From contig JAANYP010001176.1 of NCBI GenBank assembly GCA_020465985.1, positions 58,718-122,717 on the forward strand: a stretch of DNA of 64,000 nt, in the 5' to 3' direction. The position numbers were made by a program, and so were the translations under genes. Positions within the stretch are counted from its first letter, which is position 1. Each line of letters begins with the position of its first letter. Below are positions 31,811-45,300 of the stretch, piece by piece. Origin of the DNA: Centrapalus pauciflorus (taxonomy: Eukaryota > Streptophyta > Magnoliopsida > Asterales > Asteraceae). The notes under the pieces are model-generated. The model did no database searches and had not been told where the DNA came from. It worked only from the letters and a program-made list of their open reading frames with translations.

Positions 31811-34052
31811 ATGGCTAATACATCAACCTCGCGCGCCAGCGAACGTATTAGTTTTGATCCATCTGCACCTTTCGAGGAAGTTACAAAAAATAATCGAACC
31901 ACTCCCATTTGGACGAATTTTGTGCAATTGAAACAAAATGGCAAGAACTTCAGTAGATGCACTCGTTGTGGTGGAGTTTTCGCCAGATCAAATTCATCGC
32001 TAACTCGAGATTGGAATGTAAGTTCTCTAAATTTTTATTATTGTATTTAATTATCGCATTAAAATTAATTAATTTAATTATTGCATTTACAAATTAGTTT
32101 ATTTAATTATTGTATTTACATTTTATTAGTTTATTTAATTATTGCATTTACATTGCATTAGTTTATTTAATTATTGCATTAAATTATCATTAGTTTATTT
32201 AATTATTGCATTTACGTTTCATTAGTTTATTTAATTATTGCATTTGAATAAGTAAATTGTCGATATCTTATGATAAATTTTATTTATTTAAAAACTAACT
32301 TAATTTTAAAAAATTAGACCGGTTGTAAGGCGCTACATGTTGATGCTGAGACTGTTAATCAGTCTCAGATCGGTCGCGATGCACTGAAGATACGATGCAC
32401 AACTTGCTCGTGAAATGAGCATGAAATTGGTAATTTGTGAATGTTTTCCATTCGATTTCTTTGCTAGACCAAGAGTTATCGAATTCATACAAAAAGCTTT
32501 ACAACCAACATTTTACGTTGTAAGTCGTACTACCATTAGACGCGATGCATTTAAACAATATAAAAAGATTCATATGGATTTATAAACATTTTTTGAGATA
32601 TTTACGGGTCGAGTTTCACTAACCACCAATATTTGGAGCGCTCCACACGGTACCGGTCTTTCATTTATTTGTGTTACGGTACACTGGATTGATCATGATA
32701 CGTGGTTAATGCAAAAACGCATTTTAGCTTTTAAAAACTTTCCACATCCGCATGGAAATGAACAAATTTTTGAGATTCTAATGAGAATAATAAACACTTT
32801 CGGCATAAAGGATAAAATTCTTTCTATAACGCTCGATAATGCTAGCAACAACAATGTCGCTATGGCTCGATTGAAAAGAGCAATTACTCCTTTATGCAAC
32901 AGTGATTTTTTTCACGTACGTTGTTGTTGTCGTATTTTTAATTTATCGGTTCAAATAGGTCTTTCAGTCTTGGATGGTCGTCTTCATAAATTTAGAAGAT
33001 TAAAGTGGACCAATTGCTTTAGAAACATATAAACGGTTTTGTAAATAAAAAATTATAGGGCTTTACGAATGCAAGCGGATGTACCGCATAGATGGAACTC
33101 ATTTTTTCTGATAATCGGACGATTAATTTAACAACAAATTCAATTAACTGAATATCAAAGAGAAAAGCTTTCCGATGTCCAAAATCCTGAATATGATCTT
33201 TCGGAACTAGACTGGAGTTTACTAATGGAACTTCATTCATGTTTACGAGCATTTTACAAAGAGACACTACAATTGAATCAAGCATACAATACTACATCTA
33301 ACGCCGCGTTGATTAATATTACCAAAATTCTTTCAACGATAGCAGGTTTTGAAGACTTAGATGCCGGTTGGACATCAATTGTTAAGGAAATGTTAACAAT
33401 TTTTTTCAAAATATTTTAAAGAATTTCCACCAATTTTTATGATTGCATCAGTGTTAAATCCTCTTGTGAATTTTAATGGGGTAATTAAATCAATAACTAC
33501 TATTGGCACTCTATTATGTCTCACCGAAGATGATGTAAAAGCTACCATAACAAGTTTTGAAAAATTAATAATACAAATATATAAAATTTATGAAAACAAA
33601 CAAGCTGCTCAGGAAGAAAATACCACTTCTACCCAACCGATCTCAAGATATCAAAATCCTTCTTCTTCTTCTTCAAGACACACAAATCTTTTACAATTAG
33701 CTCGTCATGGTTTAATGAATTTGGTTCTAAACGTACAAGGACTCATGATTTGTCTACATTGGATGAACTTTCTATTTACAAAGGAACTAATTATACGTTC
33801 AATAAACTGCCGAAGATTTTACAAACTTTGATATTTTAAAATGGTGGCAAGAACGAGAAAGCAATTTAAAGTTCATCAAACACCAACACCGACATTGAAG
33901 AACCTGAAGATTATAATCCTGTTATGATTCCAGACGATCCCATTTACGGAAGTTCATCAAACACCACACCCGGTCAACAAACACCGGACACGCCTTATGC
34001 TTTCTATACTAATGATACTTATAACTATTGGAATTTTCCTTCCGAGTTGTAA
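31811..34052 (+). pseudogene. hAT transposase (BED finger), degenerate
   Basis: Cut-and-paste transposase remnant. Exon 1 (31811 to about 32017, MANTSTSR) ends inside a BED-type zinc finger (FSRCTRCGGVFA). A GTAAGT donor at 32018 and an AG at 32317 suggest a 300-bp intron. Exon 2 has several stops and small frameshifts but keeps hAT-family blocks: TTNIWSAPHGTGLSFICVTV near 32620, KILSITLDNASNNN near 32815, FFHVRCCCRIFNLSVQ near 32910, and NFDILKWWQERESN near 33810. The conserved C-terminal dimerisation block that should follow is missing, with the tail (about 33880-34052, rich in Pro and Tyr) joined directly, which indicates an internal deletion. It cannot make active transposase. Confidence 0.8.
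32044..32250 (+). repeat. Minisatellite in the hAT transposase intron
   Basis: Five to six imperfect copies of a unit of roughly 30-38 bp, ATTAGTTTATTTAATTATTG followed by CATTTAC, fill most of the putative intron. Confidence 0.75.
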
Positions 34053-34606
34053 TAGATTGTAAATTGTAATCATTATTTTACAAATGTATTTCATGTCATT
34101 GTTTTTTCTTTCACATGTAATTTCATATTTTATGTTTTAACTTTATTTAGGAATTATTCTTTTAATTTGTTTTGTATTAATTGTAATCATTTTGTTAATT
34201 CAAATTGTAATTTTATTTATAAGTTTTAATGAAATGAATATGAAATATGTATTATATTATTTGTAGCTTATGTCATTTTTTTCTAACACAATTTGTTTTA
34301 TAAATAAGTTTCAAGCTAGAAAAACCTATTAAAAACATGAACTTTCAATACCAAGTTTGAAATACCGAACCGAAATAAGCAAATTGAAGAGAATCAAATC
34401 GTCAAAATCGGAACCGGGAAAAATCGAAACTGTAAAAACCGAACCGGAAAACCGAAGGTCCGGACCGGTCCGAACGAAGATCGAGTCGAAAAAACCGAAC
34501 CGAACTGAGACTTCCTAAAGACCGCCAGAGACTGGTCTTAAAAAAACTGGTCTACCTAGGACTGGTCCACCATGAGACTGGTCCTAGACTGGTTCGGACT
34601 GAAAAA

Positions 34607-34618
34607 TGTTCACCTCTA
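34607..34618 (-). repeat. Right terminal inverted repeat of the hAT element
   Basis: TGTTCACCTCTA, preceded by five ACTGGTC/ACTGGTT words between 34530 and 34595. Confidence 0.9.
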
Positions 34619-37069
34619 TTATGTACATATCCGTCATCTGAAATTATCACCAGGCCATGTCCAGCTAATATTATCGGATCATACCGACATAGACATATAT
34701 ACAGTATCATTATATCTTGTTTGTCAAAATTGATAGTTAATCCCATAATATGCTGATGACATAATCACTTTAACAATTTGTAATTGTCACATGCCTTTTG
34801 TCCTTACAAGAGTCATATAAATAGAAACATTGTTATATCGGTATCAGGGTTAATAACCCATCAATAACACACTAGTGACATAGTCACTTTCACTATTTTT
34901 TAACAATATGTTATACTTTAATTTGTTTGGACTCTCACGTCTTGCATACTTCTTACAATTGTGATTCAAATCCCTCATTATATCTAGATCATTTCAAATT
35001 AAGGTTCTATATCTACTCGTAAATAATAATAGTTCTTTCTTTGATGAGAAATTATATATTGTAATCCTGTCCTTTCGTTTAACGTTAGTGGTTTTCCTAA
35101 TAAATCATACTTTATATGCTCCTTTCTGTCTTCACAACCCATTCAGTATGTTCTGATTTATATGTATCAGGTTCTCATTCTTATTGAACATTTTATCACA
35201 ATAGGTTCGTTACTCAGACAACTATATAATATTTGTTGGTTTACACTGTGATTGACTACATGTTTAACTTAATTTCTACATATATTAAACTTGTTATAAT
35301 TAATGGCATCTTCATTATTATTTACTTAGTGCTTGCTTTTCAGCTTAAAGTATTTTGGATTTACAACGTGTGATAAATGTTTCATACTTTCGTATGAAGT
35401 ATTCATAAGATCTATACTGGTTATTTTATTTACTTCCTTCATCAATATGAATATATTCATTTGTTGAACATTCAGATCTAAATTCATTATTATATCTAAA
35501 TCATGTATTGAATTTCATTTACTCGTCTTTTCCAAAATTTCTTAAACTATATCTATTTCATCTTTTGCTAGTAGTGTATATGTATATACATATATCCATT
35601 CATATTCGCAGTTGAAACTTCATACTCTGATTACGGTGTTAAAGATATAGACCCAAATTTAGGCTTAGATGATAAGATCTACCATCATTATTATGTTCTT
35701 ATTCCTTGGCTAGTTTATACCAATTTTTTCAATTATTACAATATAATGTCTCTATCACGTTGTATTATATTGACATAAGTTTAAACATAGAATCAATTTC
35801 GTGCTCTTATAAGACTTACACATGCTTACACTTTTATGTAAGACTACTTATTAGCGTTCATAATCATTCTGGAACAATTCATTAACCTTGCGAATTATAG
35901 ATGTATTAAGTTCATTTCCAGTTTTATATTACTATTTAACTTCTTGAAGGTCCACACTCCATTCTTTATTATAGATACATATATCCACCCATTTATCCAT
36001 CTTCAAATTTAAAGTTATTGTGATAATTTCATAATAATTCGTTCGGTATATTCAACATACTCATCTTCATCGTTGCTACATTTTACATTAATTCTAGGCG
36101 GTATACATATCGTTAGATTGCTTGTTACATGCGACTCTCATCCCTCAATTAGTTTCTTGCATTCTCTACTACTTTAGCATCTACATGTTCTCATTTTGTA
36201 TTAATACATTTAGTAAACGTATCATATATAATTTCCCATGGAATATCAGTATGGGTATATACATATAATCTTGGAACTTGTCAGTACATTCCTAAATTGA
36301 GAGTAAATGTTTAGAATATTTTAAATTTACATAATTATTAACACTTATTTTCATTTCATTATTCATTGCACTCCTTTATTTCCATTATCTGAAGAGTCAG
36401 CTTTATAATTGCAATCATTTCTTAAGGATAATCAATAGGTTTCTTATAGTACCCAAGTATTTATTTACTTTTAAGATAGCCACATAACTACCATTCATAA
36501 TTGTTATACTTTTACATACACCTATTTATTCTACCATGACCGTTTTTTCTTATCCCGCGGTCTTTGATCAACTTTACGATCCATGAATTTAGGATTCAAC
36601 TATGGAATTCTTTAAATTATTTCACTATAAGTAGTAAACAAGTAATAAATCTTTACATAAACTCTTAAAACATTTTAAACTATAAAATTCTATTAAAATT
36701 AATGAAACTCTCTTTGAGTCCTAACTTGGTTTATTCATAGAGTTATCATAGTTTGATTTTAGGATATAATACATCCGATATATCTCATATATCCATATAA
36801 CTTATATCTCAATACAGTTATGCAACATGTCACCCGTCTAGATTTCGAGATTTCTCATCATTGAATAATTTGCATAAAATTACAATTTCATAATTCCTTC
36901 CCATAAAGGACTTCACATTTAACATCATAGTTATAGATGCGTATTTTACTCTTCTTTACAATTTTTTTTTTCATATTCCCGATACATATCGACCTTTAAG
37001 TCTTAAAACCTATTCAGGTATGTGTTAAAGATGTATATATTTTAAAATCCATCATTTATTTCAATATAT
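34619..37069. other. AT-rich non-coding stretch
   Basis: About 2.4 kb with no open frame of note on either strand (the 64-codon frame at 34552-34746 mainly overlaps the hAT end). Composition is pyrimidine-rich on the plus strand with frequent CATATA and TTCAT words. It may be the internal part of the minus-strand gypsy element cut by the hAT insertion, but I recognise no pol motif. Confidence 0.5.
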
Positions 37070-40000
37070 TATACTACCTTTGTTTTAAAAGACGCGAGGC
37101 GCACTGTTGTGCAAAGGGTCCTGGAGCCCGAGGCGCACTTATTAAGAAAAACTCTTGTAAGTTGCTTTGGTATCACATTTCATACAAAATAAGACTATTT
37201 CTACTTTAATCAAAATACCAAAATATATCATATATTCATATCAAACCAGCAAAAGTCAAATAATTCTGATGGATAATAATTACCAAAACATATCATGAAG
37301 TATTAGCAAAAGCATTTCTACGACTGTACGTAGTATCAAAATACCAAAATATGAAGCAAGTTTACGTAGTATCACATATCATAAAAGCAAACTAAACTAG
37401 AAGTCATCATCATCTTCATCACCGACATCGATCCCGAGCACCACATCTCCCTGTCATCTTCAAAAAGTCCTATATCCTCTTCCATCTCTTCATCTTCTTT
37501 GTCAATCAACACAAGTCTACTAGATGGTACCATAGGAGTAGGGGTAGATGCATGAGCGACACCTTTTCCTTTATTAGTTCTTGATGGATTCGATGCATCT
37601 TTCCTTGGCGCAGATATCCTAGTAGCATAAGCAGGTTCACGTTCTCCAGAAGCTTTATCGATAGCAGCCCATGTCAAGTCATCACCCTCAAACACAAAAT
37701 CAACGACATCTTCCTCACCATTGTCATCGTCCATTTGGCCCATTAACCATTCATTGCTTTCATCGATGTCTTGCAAAATAATCAGATCGGTCGTGTCCTT
37801 TCTTTGGTAGCGGCGTTTCAAAGCACGATCATATTTAACATACACCACGTCGTTTAATCGACTTTGCGCCAACCTATTTCGTTTCTTTGTATGGAGCTGG
37901 TAAAAATAAAAGTATTGAACTTTAATAATTAAATGACATAAAATGTCAATTATTGTAATGTTTAATAATGTTCTAGTTCCCCACTTACATGTTGGAAAAC
38001 ACTCCAGATTCTCTCACAACCAGTAGCACTACAAGTGAGGCTAAGAATCCGAATAGCAAACTTTTGCAAGGCTGGAGTCGAACCACCATACGCAGCCCAC
38101 CAATCCACTATTAACATATTATATTACACAATCAAGTAAGTATTTTTAAAACATGTACTCTTATATATATCACATTATCTTAAAAGTTCTTTTCTATTTT
38201 TTTACCTGGAGCTCTTATTTTCCTTTGTCTTATAGCCATGGCATTGCCAAAAAGACCAATGGCATTTTTATATGCATTTATTTGATCCTCAATATTGTCT
38301 TGAGTTTTTGCATCTGGAACCAACCTTTTCATGCACGCATACAACCCCGTCACAACCTCTTCACAAGATGCATTTGTTGGATTGTCATAATACATTGCCG
38401 GATTCAAGAAAAACCCAGCCGCATGTAAAGGTCTATGAAGCTGGAAATCCCACCTCTGATCAATATACTCGAAAGCTTTCTTGTATTGATCCTCTTTATG
38501 GCCGAAACTTGTAGCAATGACCTCCTTAGCCCTATCCATGGACTCGTAGATATACCTCATAGACGACTTTCTATCTTCATCAACTATTCTAAGGACTTTA
38601 ACAAGAGGTCCCGTCAACCTAAGAGCATATACAACGTTCTCCCAAAATCTTTCTTGAAGGATGATTGATACCACTTTCTTCCCCGCTGCTTCCTTTGATC
38701 ACTTGCTTTTGTTCCAATCTTCAAAAGTGATCATCTTTTGCAAATTATTCTTTTGCTTGTGTATTTGCGCTAGAGTAACGAAGGATGTTGAAAACCTAGT
38801 GATCGCCGACCTATGCAAGTTTCCTTGATTCGTGAATCTCCTGTTCATTTTCACAATACCAACATGGTTATAGATATAATCATTCATGAACATTGCCATT
38901 TTCAAAGAATTTCGAACCTTTGGAATCTTTCCTATATCCTCCAACATGAGATCAATGTAGTGTGTCGTACATGGAGTATAATATAGATGTTTTCTTGTAT
39001 CTTCTAACATCTTTCCTATAAATGTTTCAAAAGAGATAGATGGATTTTAAGCAAAATCCTCCATAAAAAGGTTTTTAAATGGAGAGAGAAGAACTAAACA
39101 TACCAGCAACCACATAGTTTGATGCATTATCCGTCACAACTTGGATAACATTCTCTTCTCCTACCTCCTCGACCATGTCATTAAGCATACGATACAACGC
39201 ATTTGCATCTTTCTTAATTTCTGAGACATCCAATGATCTAACAAATACAGAACCTTTTGGAGAGTTTACCAAAACGTTCACTATATCCTTCTGAACGGTT
39301 GAATCACGCCATCCATTGGATAAAATAGAACATCCTTTCTGAGCCCACTCTTTCTTGTAATCGATTAAACTAATTTCAGTCTCTTGCACTTCGTTCTTGA
39401 GCAAAGGAACTCTTAGCTCGTGCATGCTTGGTGGTTTAAATCCAGGGCCATATTGTGCAACCGCTTCCATTGCAACATGAAAGCTATCATATTTAGCAGC
39501 ATTAAAAGGAAGCCATGCATCGTAAAACCACCTAGCTATCTCTTTACAAGCCTTGTTTATTAGCTCTTTTTACAAACTTCATTTATCGTTTGTTGTCTTC
39601 CTCCCTTTCGTCCTTTAAGTACATCTTCAGGTTTAGGTGCAAAGAACATATCCATCGGACCCTTCTGTTTCAGCTTTTTAGGAGCTTGACTAGTTCCCTA
39701 TCCCCAGTCACCAACCTTCTTCTTAGTATAGTAGCAGTTGTGAGCACACAATCGTCATCCTCCTCCTCCTCCTCATCATCATACTCGTGAATTGTGTCCA
39801 TAAATTGGCTCTTTTGGCATTCCTAAAGCCTCTTCTCGAACATGCTCCGGACATGCTCCGGACACTTGGGACATCTTTTGGCATTCCTAACGCCACCAAG
39901 TAAATGTTGTTTTAAGCGGCATGCTCCTCCGCCGGTCACCTTCATGCAAAAGTTGCATATAAACTTGTTTCTATTGTTTGGATCAACTTTAGCATACTTT

Positions 40001-40665
40001 CTAGCCGGATCTAAGGCATCTGAATCTGATGATGCATCTTTAGAATTTGAACCCGTGGGAAGGTCCATAATTGACACATAAGAAACGTTAAAACCTGAAA
40101 AAACACACGTACTTGATACTTATATGACTTAAGAATATAAAGTAACATCAGTTTACCCAGTTACCCCTACTTCATAATTTTATATCAACTAATTCCAGAA
40201 TGACAATCATAGCAGAAGAGAAGGAAATAAGAAACTTAAATACTTAAAATCCTTTAACAAACATTTAGTAGGTTATATATATATATATCTAGATATAGAC
40301 ACACACACACACACATACTTATAGTTTATACAAATAACTATAACACAATCAAAAGAGAACTAAGGAAGACAACACAAAGTGCAGAGATGTTCGATAGATG
40401 ATAAGAAGAAGAGAAGCCATCGCAGAAGAAGAGAAACGAAACCTGTGAAGGATGTAGCCGAAGAAGAAGACGTAGCAGAAGAGACGTCCAGTTGGAAGGG
40501 AAAAATGATTAAAGAATAAAATATGTAGGGTTTATTTAATCGTTGACTTAGTTTTTTAAGCTGCGTACTCTTTTTTCAGGCCCATATTCTTTTTTAGGCC
40601 CAACTTTGGAATTGTCCAAGAAGCGCTTGAAGCGCAGAAGCTCTGAAGCGCCAAAATCCCATGTT
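37070..40665 (-). mobile_element. Second hAT-type DNA transposon, minus strand, approximate ends
   Basis: A BED-DUF659-hAT transposase pseudogene lies between two GC-rich ends of a style typical for plant hAT elements: GACGCGAGGCGCACTG and GAGCCCGAGGCGCAC at about 37091-37140, and GAAGCGCTTGAAGCGCAG with AAGCGCCAAAATCC at about 40620-40660. I could not define exact terminal repeats or a target duplication, so the limits are estimates. Confidence 0.6.
37383..40068 (-). pseudogene. hAT transposase with BED finger and DUF659 domain, degenerate
   Basis: Read from 40068 (MDLPTGSNSKD) to about 37383. The N-terminus has a BED finger (CNFCMKVTGGGACRLKQHL, then NAKRCPKCPEHV). A DUF659-type domain lies in 39470-39075 (KKEWAQKGCSILSNGWRDS, VVTDNASNYVVAG). 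The next blocks, 39010-38699 (CTTHYIDLMLEDIGKIP) and 38674-38180, complete the RNase H-like core. A C-terminal hAT dimerisation block (PALQKFAIRILSLTCSATGC, then ERIWSVF) sits at about 38085-37990. The acidic tail is in 37872-37383. The pieces are separated by probable introns near 37900, 38120 and 39040 and by stops upstream of 39470. A one-base shift near 37440 spoils the natural acidic end. Better preserved than the plus-strand hAT. Confidence 0.78.
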
Positions 40666-41934
40666 CTTTTTTTCTTTATCAATATAAGAGATTTACGTGA
40701 CAAAAAATTTGGCCGAGGGATTTATAAGACAAATAATTTAGTTAAGGGACTTAACTGAAAAAAATCATAGATTTATAAAATCCACATCAGCAATTGCAAC
40801 TCGTTCAACAGGTTACCGATAACTATTTTTGAAAAAAAAATCCAAATTTGTGATTTTTATCTAGTTAAGGGACTTATCAGACAAAAACAATTTGATTGAG
40901 GGACTTAATCGAAAAAATTTGTAGTTCGTTGGTTTTTTGCGAAAATTTTCCTATATTTTATAATAAATAAAATGTTATAATATGATTTATTAGTATTTTA
41001 TTATATTTACTTATTAAATATTTAATATTGCTTATTTGATTTGTATTTATTTTTAATATACATTAATGAGTTTATAAACAAATAATATTTTTTTAATTAG
41101 ATATATAAATAAGTATTTATTTATTAATATCTAAAGATATGATAAATAATTGTTGTATTTATCTATTATATTTATTAATCTTTATAGATATTAGAAATAA
41201 TGATATCTTTTATTTTATTTTATTTCAGAAGTAATAAAGTGTAATTATCTTTTTAGATGGAACGTGGTGATATCATGTGACAATTTGTGTTCTCTTTATA
41301 TAGTTTACTAGTTTATTTTCCACGTATTACGTGAATAAAATTTATTTATGTAAAATATATATTTATAAATTGGTATAAAAAGTAGTTGTTTTTATAATTT
41401 TTTTAATTTTAACTTAATATATTTTAATTGATACAAATTGAGATTTTAGTTTATATATAATATACTACTTATATATTTTATTACAAACTAATATTTATAG
41501 ATTAAAAATCAATAGAATGTATATATCTTTTTAAAAATAATAATTGTATTTATCCTTTATTATTTATAGATTAAAAAATATTAAAGTATATTTATCCTTT
41601 TAGAAAAAAATAATAAATTGATTCATCTTTTAATTTTTTTTTTAATAATAAGTTGTATTTATTTTTTCTAGATGAAACGAGGAGCTGACATGTGCGTTTC
41701 ATGTTCTCCTTTATTATATATAGATATAGATATATAGATAAGTATTGATAATATAAGATTTAGATTTATTATATTTTAGTAAATTAATGTCTAAATAAAT
41801 ATATACATATGATAATCCAGATTTGATTTTAAATTTACGAGTTGTATTTATATTTTTATTACAAAAATAAAATGTTGTATTTATCTTTTGTGGTGAAACG
41901 TGAAAATGACATATATGCATTTGATGTTCTCCTT

Positions 41935-41938
<4 letters not shown>
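40666..41938. other. AT-rich non-coding stretch with three diverged copies of a short block
   Basis: No gene. AGGGACTTA words recur near 40740-40910 (minus and plus context AGTTAAGGGACTTA). A block of about 60 bp occurs three times in diverged form, ending at about 41300, 41722 and 41937, each with TGTTCTC then CTTTAT. It may be old Helitron or MITE ends, unproven. Confidence 0.45.

Positions 41939-41979
<41 letters not shown>
41939..41979. repeat. AT microsatellite, left of element D
   Basis: About 40 bp of AT dinucleotides, interrupted at 41980 by the element D LTR and resuming at 48242. Confidence 0.9.
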
Positions 41980-41983
<4 letters not shown>

Positions 41984-42216
41984 ATAATTTAACAGAATTT
42001 AGATATCAAGAAATCAACAACACTTGCAAATTTGATATATATGTGTGTTCACCTTCTTTTTCTACCTCTTGACAATACAACCATGCATGCACTTTTATAG
42101 ATACAAACTTGGAGACAAGAATTACTATGCACATCACTCACTCCTACTATTTTCAATTGCTTCTCAGCTTGGTAAAAGACCAAAAATTATGCATCCATAA
42201 TTGTCCTTTTATAACA
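41980..42216 (-). repeat. 3-prime LTR of element D (left)
   Basis: 237 bp, ends TGTTATAA and TTATAACA. Preceded in element orientation by the polypurine tract. Confidence 0.93.
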
Positions 42217-42227
42217 CTCCCCCTTGG
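42217..42227 (-). promoter_or_regulatory. Polypurine tract of element D
   Basis: Minus strand CCAAGGGGGAG then T before the LTR start; on the plus strand CTCCCCCTTGG. Confidence 0.85.
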
Positions 42228-42373
42228 ATGATAATTTTAGTAAGAGTTCAACCACGAAATGCTGCCTCATTAAAAACCTTGCTAAAGAAAAACCCAGTGG
42301 GAAAAAACTTTAGTCAAGGGAAAAAGAGTACAGCGGTTGGTTGACTCCCCCTCATATTGTCATCTGAAAGTCA

Positions 42374-45300
42374 TCACATGTTTTGTACATGTCGCATTCC
42401 AATGTTGTGAACGTGTTTTCTGAAAATCGCTTTGGGAAGAGCCTTCGTGAAAAGATCAGCTGAGTTATTGCTGGATTGAACGTATCTCATTTCAATTTCA
42501 TTGTCCTTTATAAGGTCTTGCGTATAGGAGAAAAATCTTGGAGGGATATGTTTGGTCCTGTCACTTTTGATATACCCTTCTTTCATTTGTGACACGCAAG
42601 CTGCATTGTCTTCATAAATCAGTGTAGGACTTTTGCCTTTCTCAAGTCCACAAGAAGACAAGATGAGTTGTGTCATTGATCTCAGCCATACACACTCTCT
42701 ACTGGCTTCATGTAGTGCAATAACTTCAGCATGATTTGAGGATGTTGTAACAAGTGTTTGCTTCTGAGAACGCCAAGATATTGCAGTGCCTCCATTCAAA
42801 AATACGTATCCTATTTGAGATCTTGCTTTGTGGGGATCAGACAAATAACCTGCATCTACATAACCAATCAAACCTTCTTTTGTATTGTTTGAATAAAATA
42901 ATCCCAAATCAACAGTTCCTCGAAGGTATCGTAAAATGTGTTTGATTCCCATCCAATGTCGTTTGGTGGGGGCTGAACTAAATCTAGCCAACAAATTTAC
43001 TGCAAAAGAAATGTCAGGTCTTGTACAGTTAGTAAGATACATTAGGGCTCCAATTGCACTAAGATACGGCATTTCTGGACCGAGTAAATCTTCATTTTCT
43101 TCTTGAGGACGAAATGGGTCTTTGTCAATATTAAGTGATCTAACTACCATTGGCGTGCTTAAAGGTTTTGCTTTATCCATATTGAAACGTTTTAAGACCT
43201 TCTCCGTATAATTTGATTGATGCACAAGTATGCCATTATGCATGTGCTCTATTTGTAAACCAAGACAATATTTGGTTTTACCAAGGTCTTTCATTTCAAA
43301 TTCCTTCTTTAGTAGCACAATGACTTCATTTATCTCATTTATTGTGCCGATGATATTTAGATCATCAACATAGACAGCTATAATAACATATCCGCCATTT
43401 GTCTTCTTTATAAACACGCATGGACAAATTTGATTATTTGTATATCCTTTACATATCAAATAATCACTCAAACGCTTATACCACATGCGTCCAGATTGTT
43501 TCAACCCATATAAAGATCTTTGTAATTTGATTGAATACATTTCTTTGGGTTTATTGCTTAATGCTTCAGGCATTTTAAATCCTTCAGGGATTTTCATATA
43601 AATATCACTATCTAATGATCCATATAAATAAGCTGTAACAACATCCATTAGACGCATTTCTAAATTTTTAGAAACTGCAAGACTGATTAAGTATCTAAAC
43701 GTTATTGCATCCATAACAGGAGAATACGTTTGATCATAATCAATTCCAGGCCGTTGAGAAAAACCTTGAGCCACAAGTCTAGCTTTGTATCTTATAATCT
43801 CATTTTTCTCATTTCTCTTTCGTATGAATACCCATTTGTATCCTACAGGTTTCACGGCTTCAGGCGTGAGGATAATGGATCCAAAAACCTTTCGTTTGTT
43901 TAAAGAATCTAATTCAGCTTGCATAGCTTCTTTCCATTTATCCCAATCATGTCTATTTTGACATTCAATAACAGACTTTGGTTCTGGATCATCACTTCCA
44001 TTAATAATATCATATGCAATAGCAAAAGAAAACCTTTCATCAATATCTTTCATTTCAGATCTGTTCCATATAATATTTGTATGGACATAATTGATTGCAA
44101 TCTCTGTATTAGTATCATCAATTTCTCCTTCTTTGGAGATATTATTATTTTGTGTTTCTCCAGGAACACCTTTCTCATTATCAATTGTATTTTCAGAGCT
44201 CTTTCTTTTTCTAGGATTCTTATCCTTGGAACCAAACGGTCTTCCACGCTTCAGGCGTGCCTTTGATTCTTGAGTGACTTTGTCATCAATTTGCTCGCTT
44301 GGAATTTCAATTCGAGCAGGTGCATTAGCTGCTGGCATATATGATTTAGTCACTCTTTTAGAATCAGTAAATGCATCAGGCAGTTGATTTGCAATTTCTT
44401 GCAAATGCATTATTTTCTGAACTTCTAGTTCACATTGTTTTGTCCGAGGATCAAGATGAATCAATGATGGTTCACACCATGAAACATCTTTTTCTTTGTT
44501 TTTCTTTTCTCCCCCTAATGCTGGGAAAATTGTCTCATTGAAATGACAATCAGCAAACCTTGCTGTGAAAACATCACCTGTCAGTGGTTCAAGATATCTT
44601 ATTATAGAGGGTGTTTCATACCCTACATATATACCCAATCTTCTTTGAGGACCCATTTTTGTACGTTGTGGTGGTGCAATAGGAACATATACTGCGCACC
44701 CAAAAATTCGAAGATGGGAAATGTTTGGTTCTTGACCAAAAGCAAGTTGTAGAGGAGAAAATTTATGATATGCACTTGGTCTTAGACGAATCAGTGATGC
44801 AGCATGTAAAATTGCATGTCCCCAGACAGAAAGAGGGAGTTTTGTTTTCATTATTAATGGTCTAGCTATTAGCTGAAGACGTTTAATTAATGATTCAGCT
44901 AAACCATTTTGTGTATGAACATGAGCAACTGGATGTTCAACACTAATTCCAACAGACATGCAATAGTCATTAAAAGCTTGAGACGTAAATTCACCAGCAT
45001 TATCAAGTCTCACCCTTTTAATGGTATAATCAGGAAAATGCGCCCTTAATTTAATGATCTGAGCCAGAAATTTTACAAATGCCACATTACGAGTCGATAA
45101 TAAACAAACGTGAGACCATCGACTTGATGCATCTATTAATACCATGAAGTATCTGAAAGGTCCACATGGTGGATGAATTGGTCCACATATATCACCTTGA
45201 ATTCTTTCAAGAAACATAGGATTTTCCTTTTCAATTTTTGTTGGTGAATGTTTCACAATAAGTTTTCCAAGAGAACAAGATGTACATGGAGCCAAGTTAC

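Larger units (their letters stand above)
31356..34618 (+). mobile_element. hAT DNA transposon, decayed
   Basis: Terminal inverted repeats TAGAGGTGAACA (31356-31367) and TGTTCACCTCTA (34607-34618) are perfect over 12 bp. The 8-bp flanks TTAAATAC and TTATGTAC agree at six of eight positions, as an aged hAT target duplication would. Subterminal regions are packed with GGTCCGG, ACCGG and ACTGGTC words (31380-31450 and 34440-34600), probable transposase-binding sites. The internal coding sequence is a BED-finger transposase pseudogene. Confidence 0.85.
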
